DNA of 64,000 nt, taken from Sphingomonas sp. Y57. GTDB lineage: Bacteria; Pseudomonadota; Alphaproteobacteria; Sphingomonadales; Sphingomonadaceae. This document shows positions 41,893 to 49,992 of this stretch, one piece after another. The notes below the pieces were generated by a model. It did no database searches. It was given only the letters and a program-made list of their open reading frames with translations, and was not told the origin of the DNA. Within the stretch, counting starts at the first letter, position 1; every line of letters starts with the position of its first letter. The translations under genes and the position numbers were made by a program. The stretch spans positions 29,478 through 93,477 of the forward strand of contig NZ_LDES01000075.1 in assembly GCF_001015195.1 (NCBI RefSeq), written 5' to 3'.

Positions 41893-43382
41893 CCCCGCGC
41901 GCGAACCTGCTCGACAGGATGATCTCGGCGGCCGCGCCGCATTGGGCGCTGAAGCGGGAAAAGGCCCGGTTCACGCTCGATCGTCTGCGCGGTGTTCGGG
42001 CCGAATATGACGGCGCGACGAAGGGCCGTCGCGCCTCGGGCTGGCGGCGCAAGGTCAAGGATGCGAATGGCGAGCTGAGCCCCCGCGTCATGGCAGCCCT
42101 GCGCGGCATCGCCGACGATATGGTGCGCAACAATCCCCATGCCGCGCGCGGCGTGTCCGCCATCGCCGAGCATATGGTCGGCGATGGGATCACCTTCCAG
42201 CTCTACCGCAACGGTCAGCATGACGTAGAGCTGACCGCCCGCGTCCGCGCCCATCTCGACGGCACCGCCTGCGATGCCGCCGGTCGGCATGACCTGTACG
42301 GGCTCCAGTTGCAGGCCGCGCGCACCATCGTGACGCGCGGCGCGGCGGTGATGCGTCGTCGCTGGCGCCGAGTGTCGGATGGACTGCCACTGCCCTTCCA
42401 GCTCCAGTTACTCGAGCCGGACTATATCGACATGGGCAAGGTCGGCGCGGCGGGGAAAGGCCGGCCCGACTATCTGATCAACGGGATCGAGTTCGACCAG
42501 CTCGGCCGGCGGCGGGGATACTGGCTCTATTCGAGTCATCCGGGATCGGTGCGGCCTGGCGCGCTGGCGTCGAAGTTCGTGCCCGCCGAGGATGTCGCGC
42601 ATATCTTTCGCGCCGATCGGCCGGAACAGGAGCATGGCGCGACCTGGTTTGCGCCGGTCATCGTTCGCATGAAGGATTTCGCGGACTATGAGGACGCGCA
42701 GGTCATGCGGCAGAAAATCGCCGCCTGTTTTGCGGTGTTCAAGTTCGGAGACCCGGAAGGCGTCGACGCTATCGCGGGCGACAGCGAGGAAGATGCGCTC
42801 GAAAGCATCGAACCCGGCATGATCTACGACATCCCGGAAGGCGGCAAAGTCGAGTTCGCCTCACCGCCTTCGGTGGACGGATATGGCGACTATTCCAGCG
42901 TGTCGCTGCATGCCGTGTCCGCCGGTCTGGGCGGCATCCCCTATGAGATCATGACCGGGGACCTGAAGGGCGTCAGCTTTATTTCGGGGCGCCTCGGCCG
43001 GCTGAGCTGGAACCGTGCCGTCGCGACATGGCAATGGCTGATGTTCATCCCGCAATTCTGCGGCGCCGTGCAACGCTGGACGTTCGACGCGCTCGAACTG
43101 ATGGGCGAGGACCTCACCGGCGTGACGATGCGCTGGACCCCGCCCCGCGTCGCGCTGCTCGACCCTGCGACTGAAATCCCGGCGATCCGCGATGCGGTAC
43201 GCTCGGGCCAGATGACGCCGAGCGAGGCTATCCGCGAGCGCGGGCTCGATCCCGACACCTTTTTCGAGGAATGGGCCGAGGACGCCGCCCGCTTCGATCG
43301 GCTCCGCCTGATCTTCGATAGCGATCCTCGGCGGGTGACCGCCGTTGGCAACCCGACCGCGCCGGTAAAGCGCGCCGAATAA
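41889..43382 (+). CDS. Phage portal protein, lambda gpB family
   Basis: Portal of 497 residues with a GTG start overlapping the gpW stop. Segments such as VRNNPHAARGVSAIAEHMVG, FQLQLLEPDYIDMG and VSAGLGGIPYEIMTGDLKGV fit the lambda portal family. Twelve copies would form the dodecameric ring at the head vertex. It is followed by the protease-capsid fusion. Confidence 0.93.
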   Translation: MTPRANLLDRMISAAAPHWALKREKARFTLDRLRGVRAEYDGATKGRRASGWRRKVKDANGELSPRVMAALRGIADDMVRNNPHAARGVSAIAEHMVGDGITFQLYRNGQHDVELTARVRAHLDGTACDAAGRHDLYGLQLQAARTIVTRGAAVMRRRWRRVSDGLPLPFQLQLLEPDYIDMGKVGAAGKGRPDYLINGIEFDQLGRRRGYWLYSSHPGSVRPGALASKFVPAEDVAHIFRADRPEQEHGATWFAPVIVRMKDFADYEDAQVMRQKIAACFAVFKFGDPEGVDAIAGDSEEDALESIEPGMIYDIPEGGKVEFASPPSVDGYGDYSSVSLHAVSAGLGGIPYEIMTGDLKGVSFISGRLGRLSWNRAVATWQWLMFIPQFCGAVQRWTFDALELMGEDLTGVTMRWTPPRVALLDPATEIPAIRDAVRSGQMTPSEAIRERGLDPDTFFEEWAEDAARFDRLRLIFDSDPRRVTAVGNPTAPVKRAE

Positions 43383-43394
43383 GGACAAGCGAAC

Positions 43395-45461
43395 ATGACG
43401 GAAATCCTGATCTACGGGATCGTCGGCGATAGCTGGGACGGTCTCGACGCCAATACGATCGTGCCGATGATCTCGGCAGGCGACGACGATCTCGACGTTC
43501 GGATCAACAGTCCTGGCGGCTACGTCATGGAGGGGCTGGCGATCTACAACGCGATCATTCGCGAGCGGGCCAAGGGACGCAAGGTCACGACGCATATCGA
43601 CGGCCTAGCGGCGTCTATGGGGTCGATCCTGGCGATGGCCGGCGAAGAAATCGTCATGGCCGATAATGCGCTACTGATGATCCATAATCCGTGGGACTGC
43701 GCCTGCGGCGATGCGATCGAGCTGCGCCGCGCCGCCGACCGGCTCGACCAGCTCCGCGATCAGATGGTCGGCATCTACAGCAAGGCCACCGGCCTGGAGG
43801 CCGACGCGCTGATCCCCATGCTCGACGCCGAGACGTGGATGACCGCCACCGAAGCGCTCGCGTTGAACTTCATTACGTCGATCGCCCCCGCCGAGATCGA
43901 GGCGGCAGCGCTCGACGTGACCAAATTCGGGTTCAAGCATGTGCCCGATAGTCCGCGCATCGCCGCCATGGCGATGGGCGGTTCCCGGCCGGCACCGGCC
44001 ACTCGCAAACCGAAAGGAACTGACATGCCCGAACAGGGTAACGATACGGTGGCCGGCACCGAAGCCCCGGACACCATCACCACGACGGAGGCGCAGGCGC
44101 TCACTAATAATGCCATCGTCGCGGAACGCACCCGCGCGACCGGCATCCGCGCGCTTGCCGACAAGCACAAGCTCGGCGTGGCCTGGGCCGACAAGCTGAT
44201 CGGAGAAGGCAAGACGCTGGAGGAGGCGCGCGCCTGCGCGCTCGACGCGCTGGCCGAGCGCGGCGACAGCGCCGGTATCGGCCATAGCGGTCCGGCCGTC
44301 GTCGTCACGCAGGACGCGCGTGACAAGTGGCTGACCGGCGCAGCGAACTCGATCATCATGCGCGCCGGGATCGGCGGCACGATCAAGGCCGCTGCACAGA
44401 AGCGCGGCGAAAAGATCGATCTCGATCCGGGTGAGTTTCGCGGCATCCGCAATACCGAGCTGGCGCGGATGTCGCTGGAGATGGCGGGCGTCCGTATCCG
44501 CACCTATGACCGTGACAAGATCGTCGGTATGGCGCTGACCCATAGCGCCATGGGCAGTGGCCCCGGCCAGACCGGCAGCGACTTCGCCGTGCTGCTGGAG
44601 AACGTCATGCACAAGACGCTCCAGGCGGCCTATCTGATCGCGCCCGATACGTGGACGCGGTTCTGCGGGATCGGGTCCGTCAGCGACTTCCGGGCGCACA
44701 ACCGCTATATCCGGGGCACGTTCGGCGAACTCGACGATCTCACCGAAGATGGCGAGTTCACGCGCAAGGCGATCCCCGATGGCGCGAAGGAGACGATCGC
44801 GGCCGGGACCAAGGGCAACACCGTCGGCTTGTCGCGTCAGGCGATCGTCAACGACGATATGGACGCCTTCTCTTTCACTGCTATCGATCTCGGCCGGGCT
44901 GCCAAGCTGACCATCGAAAAGGCCGTGTATCGCCTGCTCGCCATGAATGGCGGCCTCGGCCCGCTGATGAAGGACGGCAAGACGCTGTTCCACGCCGACC
45001 ACGGCAATATCGCGACGGGTGCCGCGCCTTCGGTCGACAGCTTCGACAAGATCGCCGTGCTGATGGGCGAGCAGAAGGACTTGAGCGGCAACGAGTTCCT
45101 CGACATCAGCCCGGCGCTCTGGCTCGGGCCGCGCGCCATGCAGGGCGACGTCATCGTGATCAACGGTGCCGAATATGATCCCGATACGGCCAGCAAGTTG
45201 CAGAGGCCGAACAAGGTCCGGGGCCTGTTCAAGGATATCGTCGGCACGCCGCGCCTGACCGGTGCGCCCTGGTATGCGTTCGCCGATCCCGAGATCGCGC
45301 CCGCGCTCGAAGTCGTGTTCCTCGACGGCGAGCAGGAGCCGCTGCTCGATAACAAGGATGGCTGGGACTATGACGGCGTGGAGTGGCGTATCCGCCACGA
45401 TCATGGCGCCGGGGCCGTTAACTATCGTTCGGCGGCTCGGAACCCCGGTCAAGGCGGCTGA
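43395..45461 (+). CDS. ClpP-like prohead protease fused to major capsid protein
   Basis: Polyprotein of 688 residues. The first 200 are a ClpP/S49-like prohead protease: INSPGGYVMEGLAIYNAI, catalytic Ser in DGLAASMGSILAMAG and His in ALLMIHNPW. A scaffold-like charged region (about 210-310) precedes the HK97-fold major capsid domain (about 310-688: NSIIMRAGIGGTIKAAAQKR, then LTHSAMGSGPGQTGSDFAVL). The protease presumably releases itself from the capsid part. Such fusions are known in other phages of Proteobacteria. Confidence 0.9.
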   Translation: MTEILIYGIVGDSWDGLDANTIVPMISAGDDDLDVRINSPGGYVMEGLAIYNAIIRERAKGRKVTTHIDGLAASMGSILAMAGEEIVMADNALLMIHNPWDCACGDAIELRRAADRLDQLRDQMVGIYSKATGLEADALIPMLDAETWMTATEALALNFITSIAPAEIEAAALDVTKFGFKHVPDSPRIAAMAMGGSRPAPATRKPKGTDMPEQGNDTVAGTEAPDTITTTEAQALTNNAIVAERTRATGIRALADKHKLGVAWADKLIGEGKTLEEARACALDALAERGDSAGIGHSGPAVVVTQDARDKWLTGAANSIIMRAGIGGTIKAAAQKRGEKIDLDPGEFRGIRNTELARMSLEMAGVRIRTYDRDKIVGMALTHSAMGSGPGQTGSDFAVLLENVMHKTLQAAYLIAPDTWTRFCGIGSVSDFRAHNRYIRGTFGELDDLTEDGEFTRKAIPDGAKETIAAGTKGNTVGLSRQAIVNDDMDAFSFTAIDLGRAAKLTIEKAVYRLLAMNGGLGPLMKDGKTLFHADHGNIATGAAPSVDSFDKIAVLMGEQKDLSGNEFLDISPALWLGPRAMQGDVIVINGAEYDPDTASKLQRPNKVRGLFKDIVGTPRLTGAPWYAFADPEIAPALEVVFLDGEQEPLLDNKDGWDYDGVEWRIRHDHGAGAVNYRSAARNPGQGG

Positions 45462-45498
45462 TCGGCCTAGTTCGTCCACCAACTGAAAGCTCGACGCG

Positions 45499-45517
45499 GG
45501 GCGGCCATCGGCCGCCC
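45499..45517 (+). promoter_or_regulatory. Perfect hairpin after the capsid gene
   Basis: GGGCGGCC-atc-GGCCGCCC, 8-bp stem, lies between the capsid and DUF2190 genes. No T-run follows, so it is likely an mRNA-stability or attenuation element that can set high capsid expression. Confidence 0.5.
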
Positions 45518-45540
45518 TTCGTCGATTCTGGAGAAAGTCC

Positions 45541-45996
45541 ATGAACAACTATGTGCAGGAGGGCAAAGCCCTCAATCTGGTCGCGCCGGCCGGCGGCGTG
45601 GTTTCGGGGCGCGGCGTTCTGATCGGCGCCCTGTTCGTCGTCGCGAGCATCACGGCCGCCGAGGGCGAAATCTTCGTCGGCCGCCGGTCCGGCGTGTTCG
45701 ATCTGGACGCGGCGACGCATGCTACCAACCAGGCCGGCGATGCCGGCGATCCCGTCTATTGGGATAATACGGGCAAGAAGGTCACGCGGACCGCGACGGG
45801 CAACACCATCATCGGCGTGCTGGTCGAGGACAAGGTTTCCACCGTCGCGACCGCCAAGGTAGTACTAATCCCGCGCCTAGTCGCTCCCGGCGCGGCGATC
45901 CCCGACCTGGCGGGCGGAGCCGATCTGCCGACCACCGTGACCAAGGTTAACGCGATCATCGCCGCGCTTGAGGCGGCCGGCATCGTCGTCGCCTGA
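45541..45996 (+). CDS. DUF2190 capsid-decoration-like protein
   Basis: Protein of 151 residues of the DUF2190 family. The first part (GKALNLVAPAGGVVSGRGVL then GALFVVASITAAEGEIFVGR) and GDPVYWDNTGKKVTRTATGN are typical. Members sit behind capsid genes and are thought to form capsid decorations or spikes. Start preceded by GGAGAAAG. Confidence 0.85.
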   Translation: MNNYVQEGKALNLVAPAGGVVSGRGVLIGALFVVASITAAEGEIFVGRRSGVFDLDAATHATNQAGDAGDPVYWDNTGKKVTRTATGNTIIGVLVEDKVSTVATAKVVLIPRLVAPGAAIPDLAGGADLPTTVTKVNAIIAALEAAGIVVA

Positions 45997-46022
45997 TCGC
46001 GCGCCCACCGATCGACAGAGAC

Positions 46023-46057
46023 GGGCGGCTCCGGGGTTCCGGGGCCGCCCTCTTTTT
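46023..46057 (+). terminator. Intrinsic terminator within the head gene cluster
   Basis: GGGCGGC (46023-46029) pairs with GCCGCCC (46044-46050), followed by TCTTTTT. It lies 27 bases past the DUF2190 stop and may reduce transcription of connector and tail genes relative to capsid genes. Confidence 0.7.
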
Positions 46058-46095
46058 CAGGCCGCCGCGTGGCGACGGCCTGGAAAGGAGCGACC

Positions 46096-46440
46096 ATGAA
46101 GAAAATCCATCTCCATACTGCCGATCGGCGGATCACGCCGGCGGGCACCGTCCGCGCCGAGGCCGGCGAGGATCTGATCGTCGGCGAGGAAATCTCGGCG
46201 GAGCGCGCGCAGGAGCTGGTCGACCGGGGCGGCGCGATCGTCGTCGATCCGCTCGACCATGACGGCAACGGCCGCAAGGGCGGTAGCAAGGGCCGGTCGT
46301 CGAAGGATGAAAAGCCGGTGCCGACCGTCGAACTGGAGCCGCGCGAGCTGGGCGAAGGCGAGATGCTTCAGGACGCGAGCGCCGATCTCGGCCTTGTCGG
46401 CGAACCGATCAGCGTCGACCAGCTTCAGGCATCGGAATAA
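46096..46440 (+). CDS. Phage head/connector protein of unknown function
   Basis: Protein of 114 residues, ATG preceded by AAAGGAGCGACC. The N-terminal half (RITPAGTVRAEAGEDLIVGE then ISAERAQELVDRGGAIV) is compact; the C-terminal half is acidic and probably disordered. Between DUF2190 and the head-tail attachment gene it is likely a head completion factor, but no family was recognised. Confidence 0.62.
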   Translation: MKKIHLHTADRRITPAGTVRAEAGEDLIVGEEISAERAQELVDRGGAIVVDPLDHDGNGRKGGSKGRSSKDEKPVPTVELEPRELGEGEMLQDASADLGLVGEPISVDQLQASE

Positions 46441-46763
46441 TGTCCGTCTGGGATACGGCGTCGGCGGCGATCGACGCGGCTTTCGCCGTGCCCGGCGGCG
46501 TCACCTATGCGGGGCCGGGGATCGACCTCCCCGGCCCGATCGCCGCGATCCGCGAGGATATGCCGGCGCCGACCTTCGACGGGCCGGGCGCCTCGGCGCA
46601 GACGGTCGGCTATGAAATCGACATGGCGGCGTTGCCCCGCCGTCCCCGGCGCGGCGACCTGATCGGTCATGTCGTCGGCGGCGCCACGAGCTGGCGCGTG
46701 ATCGACGTGGCCGACCGTGCGGCGGTCGGGAAATGGTTCGCGATCGTGGAGCAAGCCGCATGA
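46440..46763 (+). CDS. Head-tail attachment protein, gpFII-like
   Basis: Protein of 107 residues. MSVWDTASAAIDAAFAVPGG and YAGPGI then VGYEIDMAALPRRPRRGDLI resembles the lambda FII/Phage_attach family, which sits at the head-tail junction. The start overlaps the preceding stop by one base and the stop overlaps the next ATG. Confidence 0.7.
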   Translation: MSVWDTASAAIDAAFAVPGGVTYAGPGIDLPGPIAAIREDMPAPTFDGPGASAQTVGYEIDMAALPRRPRRGDLIGHVVGGATSWRVIDVADRAAVGKWFAIVEQAA

Positions 46764-47200
46764 CCGCGATCCGCGAACAGATCGCGACGCTGCTCGACGC
46801 GCGGCTGCAAGCCATCGCCGACGCCCATGGCGGCGAATATGAGCGCGACCCCTCGGGCGATCCGACCGGTTGGCCGGCGATCAGCCTGGACGACGAAGGG
46901 CAGGACCCGAGCGACGAAGAAAGCGGGGTGACGCGCTACGCGATGTCGGTCGCGATCGAGGTCTATTCGGAAGGCAGCAGCGGCATGGCCGTGTCGCGGG
47001 AGCTGAACGAGCTGCATGCCGAGATCGTCCCCGCGATCATGACGCCGGGCGCGCCGCCGTTCGGGGGCCTGGTCGAGCGGGTCGAGGAAGGCCAGCTCAA
47101 ACGCTTCACCGCGCCCCTGGCGTCCAAGCCCCGCAAGGGCTTCCGGCAGCGGTTCACCATCATCTTCACCACCCGTCGCGGCGATCCCGCGAGCCAGTAG
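46760..47200 (+). CDS. Tail completion/terminator-like protein (gpU-like)
   Basis: Protein of 146 residues. SREQIATLLDARLQAIADAH-type start, then RYAMSVAIEVYSEGSSGMAV and ELNELHAEIVPAIM fits the tail-terminator layout. Its place between the head-tail connector and the tail tube supports this. The family cannot be proven from sequence inspection. Confidence 0.65.
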   Translation: MTAIREQIATLLDARLQAIADAHGGEYERDPSGDPTGWPAISLDDEGQDPSDEESGVTRYAMSVAIEVYSEGSSGMAVSRELNELHAEIVPAIMTPGAPPFGGLVERVEEGQLKRFTAPLASKPRKGFRQRFTIIFTTRRGDPASQ

Positions 47201-47212
47201 AAGGAACGGGAC

Positions 47213-48442
47213 ATGTCCGAAAATGTGATCGACATCACCAATGTGGCGATGCTGCTTAAGGTCGAAACGACCGAAGGCGTCGATGCCGCGCCGACCGCCG
47301 CCGACGCCTTCCCGTTCGAGACGGACGGCTACAGCTACAACAGCCCATTCGCCAGCGAAGCGTCCAACGAGGCGACCGGGACCAAGGTCGCGGGCGCTCC
47401 GCTGATCGTCGGCCAGCCCGCCGAAATCAGCATCCGGGTTCGGCTCAAGGGGGCGAACGCGACCTACACCTCAACGGTGAAGCCGCCGCACCATGCGCTG
47501 CTGACCATCGCCGGATGGCGCGGCCTGTTCACCGCCGCCGTCGCGGCCGCAGCGCTGACCGCCGGCACCACGAACAGCGCCACGCTGGGCGCGTCGTTCA
47601 GCTCGACGGCGCGGGCCTATCTCGGCATGCCGCTGATCATGAGCGGCCTCGCGGCCGGCGCGCATCCACTGGTCATCGAATATACCGCCGGGCGACTGGC
47701 GACGCTCACCGACGAATTCGCGACGCCGCTGACCATCGGCAGCAGCGCCGAGATTGCCGCGAACTGGACCTATGCCGGCACCTCGCCACAGGACGCCGCC
47801 GCGCGCTTGACCGACGAACCCACGGGAACGCTCTACATTTACGAGGACGGCAACTTGTTGAAGTTCGTCGCCTGCCGAGCCTCGCTCGACAGCCTGTCGG
47901 CCGACACGGCGAAGCCCGGTTTCGCGACCTTCAAGCTGATGGGCATCTTCGCGGGCGAGACCAGCGCGGCGATCCCGTCCGGCATCGCACTGCCAGCGCA
48001 CAGCGCGCCGACGCTGGTGCAGGGCCTGACCGGTGTCAGCCCGGCATTCTCCGTCAACCGCAAGCCGCTGATGATCAGCAATTTCAGCCTGGCCGACGCG
48101 GCCGAGCTGTCGAGCATGGAGGACCCTAATACGAACTTCGGCTTCGGGTCGGGCCTGATCGGCGGGCGCGTCCCCATGTTGAGCTGCGATCCGGCCAAGA
48201 CGCATGTCGCGGTGCGCAGCACCCTCTCCGACATGCAGAACAAGGCGCAGTTCTGCGGCGCGGTGCGCTTCCTCGGGGCCGCCGGCAACCGGATAGCGAT
48301 CACGCTGCCGCTGATGCAGACGGCGAAAAGCGATCCGGCCTTGCGCGGCAAGAAACGCGCCGAGCAGAACGATTATCGCCTGATGACCAACGGCCGCGAC
48401 GCGCAGGGGCGGACGACCGAAAAGATACTGTGCTTCTACTGA
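47213..48442 (+). CDS. Phage tail tube protein
   Basis: Protein of 409 residues, probably the major tail tube. The first part (DITNVAMLLKVETTEGVDAA, then FETDGYSYNSPFASEASNEA and RVRLKGANATYTSTVKPPHH) matches tube proteins of long-tailed siphophages, with Ig-like inserts later. Size is at the large end for tube proteins. Preceded by GAAGGAACGGGAC. Confidence 0.82.
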   Translation: MSENVIDITNVAMLLKVETTEGVDAAPTAADAFPFETDGYSYNSPFASEASNEATGTKVAGAPLIVGQPAEISIRVRLKGANATYTSTVKPPHHALLTIAGWRGLFTAAVAAAALTAGTTNSATLGASFSSTARAYLGMPLIMSGLAAGAHPLVIEYTAGRLATLTDEFATPLTIGSSAEIAANWTYAGTSPQDAAARLTDEPTGTLYIYEDGNLLKFVACRASLDSLSADTAKPGFATFKLMGIFAGETSAAIPSGIALPAHSAPTLVQGLTGVSPAFSVNRKPLMISNFSLADAAELSSMEDPNTNFGFGSGLIGGRVPMLSCDPAKTHVAVRSTLSDMQNKAQFCGAVRFLGAAGNRIAITLPLMQTAKSDPALRGKKRAEQNDYRLMTNGRDAQGRTTEKILCFY

Positions 48443-48751
48443 TCAGGCGGCGGCGAGGTCCGGGATCGTCTCCAGGACCTCGGCCATCGCCTCGGCCTCG
48501 CGCCGAAGGTCGAACGCGTTCTGCATCCTGATCCACGCCTCGGGGGAGCCGCCGAACATCTTGCCCAGGCGCAAGGCCATGTTCGGAGTGACCGGCTTCT
48601 CCCCGTTCAATATGTCGTAGAAATGCTGGCGCGAAATGCCGAGCAGCCGGGCAATCTCCGCCTTCGGCCGGTCGATCTCGGGAAGGATGATCGTCCGCAG
48701 CATCTCGCCCGGATGGGTCGGCTTCAGGCCGGCGGTCATAGGGTTCGCCAT
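48443..48751 (-). CDS. higA: HigA antitoxin (XRE family)
   Basis: Antitoxin of 102 residues with a HigA-type XRE domain: LKPTHPGEMLRTIILPEIDR, AEIARLLGISRQHFYDILNG (helix-turn-helix) and NMALRLGKMFGGSPEAW. The ATG at 48751 is chosen; an in-frame upstream TTG would add two residues. It is downstream of the toxin gene, the usual higBA order, and convergent with the tail tube gene. It should neutralise HigB and repress the operon at the palindromes near 49073-49121. Confidence 0.93.
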   Translation of the reverse strand: MANPMTAGLKPTHPGEMLRTIILPEIDRPKAEIARLLGISRQHFYDILNGEKPVTPNMALRLGKMFGGSPEAWIRMQNAFDLRREAEAMAEVLETIPDLAAA

Positions 48752-48796
48752 GTTCAAGTCCTTTGGTCGATAGTTGGCGTGGGTCCGAGGCCCCGC

Positions 48797-49072
48797 TTAA
48801 TGATAATCCTCGATATCAACGTCGATCGCGTCCTCTTCGCTCCACCCGAAGGTGATGCGGAAGTTCTTGTTCACCTTCACGGCATAGCGCTTCGGCTTAC
48901 CTTGCAGCCCATGGAAGCCGAAGCCCGGCAGCAACATGTCGTCGGGCTTCACCGATGCGTCGAGCCGGGCGAGCAGGATGCGGATTTTGTCCTCGTTCTG
49001 GACGGGCAGCTTCGAACCGTCGCCGCTGGTGGCGAAGAGTTGAAGCGCTTTGTTCCTGTAGTTCCTGATCAT
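48797..49072 (-). CDS. higB: HigB toxin (RelE/ParE superfamily)
   Basis: Toxin of 91 residues, expected to cleave mRNA in the ribosome A site. FATSGDGSKLPVQNEDKIRI, LLPGFGFHGLQGKPKRYAVK and FRITFGWSEEDAIDVDIEDY are typical of HigB. It is followed by the antitoxin 45 bases later on the minus strand. Inserted against the direction of the tail genes, so it has its own promoter. Confidence 0.93.
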   Translation of the reverse strand: MIRNYRNKALQLFATSGDGSKLPVQNEDKIRILLARLDASVKPDDMLLPGFGFHGLQGKPKRYAVKVNKNFRITFGWSEEDAIDVDIEDYH

Positions 49073-49121
49073 GTGTAAGCAGATAGCTTACACTCGACGG
49101 ACTGTCAACTATCAGCTTACA
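49073..49121. promoter_or_regulatory. higBA operators
   Basis: GTGTAAGC-AGATA-GCTTACAC (49073-49093) is a perfect palindrome directly before the higB start codon; TGTCAAC-TATCA-GCTTACA (49103-49121) is a related imperfect copy. They should bind the HigA-HigB complex. The tail chaperone gene starts 14 bases to the right, so this region may also hold a promoter for the downstream late genes. Confidence 0.7.
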
Positions 49122-49135
49122 GTTTGGAGTGAAAA

Positions 49136-49819
49136 ATGATCCCCCTCTCCACCGATGTGGTGCGCTTCGTGCCGCCGATCTTCGACAAGGCCGATCCGGC
49201 CGCGCCGGCCTTCTTCCTGCGGCCCGGCGATCCGATCGAGCGCGAGCTGTTCGAAGCGGAGCTGGCCGGCGACTATCGCGCCGGCCGCGTCTTCCAGGCC
49301 GATCTCAACCGGACCTTCTCGGAGGGGGTCGCGGTGCTGATGGCCGCCGATCCGGGCCGCGACACGCTGCTGGCGCTGGTCGCGGCGGAAGGCGCGCTGG
49401 AGGATGGCGAGGCGCTGCCCGCCGAGGAACGGCAGTTGCTTGCGGCCGCGCGCGACGCGATGGCCGATCACTGGCCCGAATATCGCGCGCTGATCGTCGA
49501 GATGAACCGGCGCCACCAGCTTCTACCGCTGGTCGCCTTCCGCCGCTTCTGCAAGGGGTGGGAGAATATCGAGGCGGCGCTGCCGTTCGCGGCCGGCCCG
49601 GACAGGCTGGTGACGCTGGCGGCGACGGGCTCGATCCCGCGCCCGCTGATGAAGATGGCGGGGTTCGAAGCCTATGCTATGCTCAACGCCGGGCAGCATG
49701 CAAAAAACTCCGAGGCGGCCTCGAAGTCCGACGACGGCCCGCCGACTTCGCTTTCGGACGCGCCATCGAAGGCGGATGGGACATCGGCGGGGACCGATGG
49801 GCTGAAAACCCCCGGCTGA
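49136..49819 (+). CDS. Tail assembly chaperone, zero-frame product (gpG-like)
   Basis: Protein of 227 residues, just upstream of the frame change. LRPGDPIERELFEAELAGDY, then ADLNRTFSEGVAVLM and YRALIVEMNRRHQLLPLVAF, is a compact helical N-terminal domain; the last 45 residues after the slip site are low-complexity and acidic, as in normal-frame G proteins. It lies between tail tube and tape measure, where tail assembly chaperones are found. ATG preceded by TTTGGAGTGAAAA. Confidence 0.8.
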   Translation: MIPLSTDVVRFVPPIFDKADPAAPAFFLRPGDPIERELFEAELAGDYRAGRVFQADLNRTFSEGVAVLMAADPGRDTLLALVAAEGALEDGEALPAEERQLLAAARDAMADHWPEYRALIVEMNRRHQLLPLVAFRRFCKGWENIEAALPFAAGPDRLVTLAATGSIPRPLMKMAGFEAYAMLNAGQHAKNSEAASKSDDGPPTSLSDAPSKADGTSAGTDGLKTPG

Positions 49820-49992
49820 CCGTGCCGCCCTGGATATGGGGCGTGATCGACCTGTGGCAGCTCTGCCGGATCAACGCCGGCCCGTTCGGCGGCCGCATCC
49901 TCCCTTGCGCGGGCGGCCCGGGCGAACAGCCGGCGGCGCTGCTCGACGCCTTCGCCTTGCTCGACGGGATGCTGAAAGATGGCTCGGAATGA
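49136..49992 (+). CDS. Tail assembly chaperone G-T fusion via programmed -1 frameshift
   Basis: Translating to 49708 in the first frame and then from 49708 in the -1 frame gives one 285-residue product (191 + 94). The second part has no start codon of its own with a ribosome site, but is clearly protein-like: VPPWIWGVIDLWQLCRINAG and FGGRILP then AALLDAFALLDGMLKD, similar in type to T-domain/DUF1799 tail chaperones. The fusion should scaffold the tape measure protein, as lambda gpGT does. Its stop lies 14 bases inside the next gene. Confidence 0.8.
49702..49750 (+). promoter_or_regulatory. -1 frameshift signal: slippery heptamer and downstream hairpins
   Basis: A-AAA-AAC at 49702-49708 is aligned with the zero frame (GCA AAA AAC). 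Downstream lie two alternative hairpins, CGAGG-cgg-CCTCG (49711-49723) and CGAAGTC / GACTTCG (49722-49728 with 49744-49750). Such a heptamer plus a stimulatory structure is the standard signal for -1 slippage. Confidence 0.85.
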
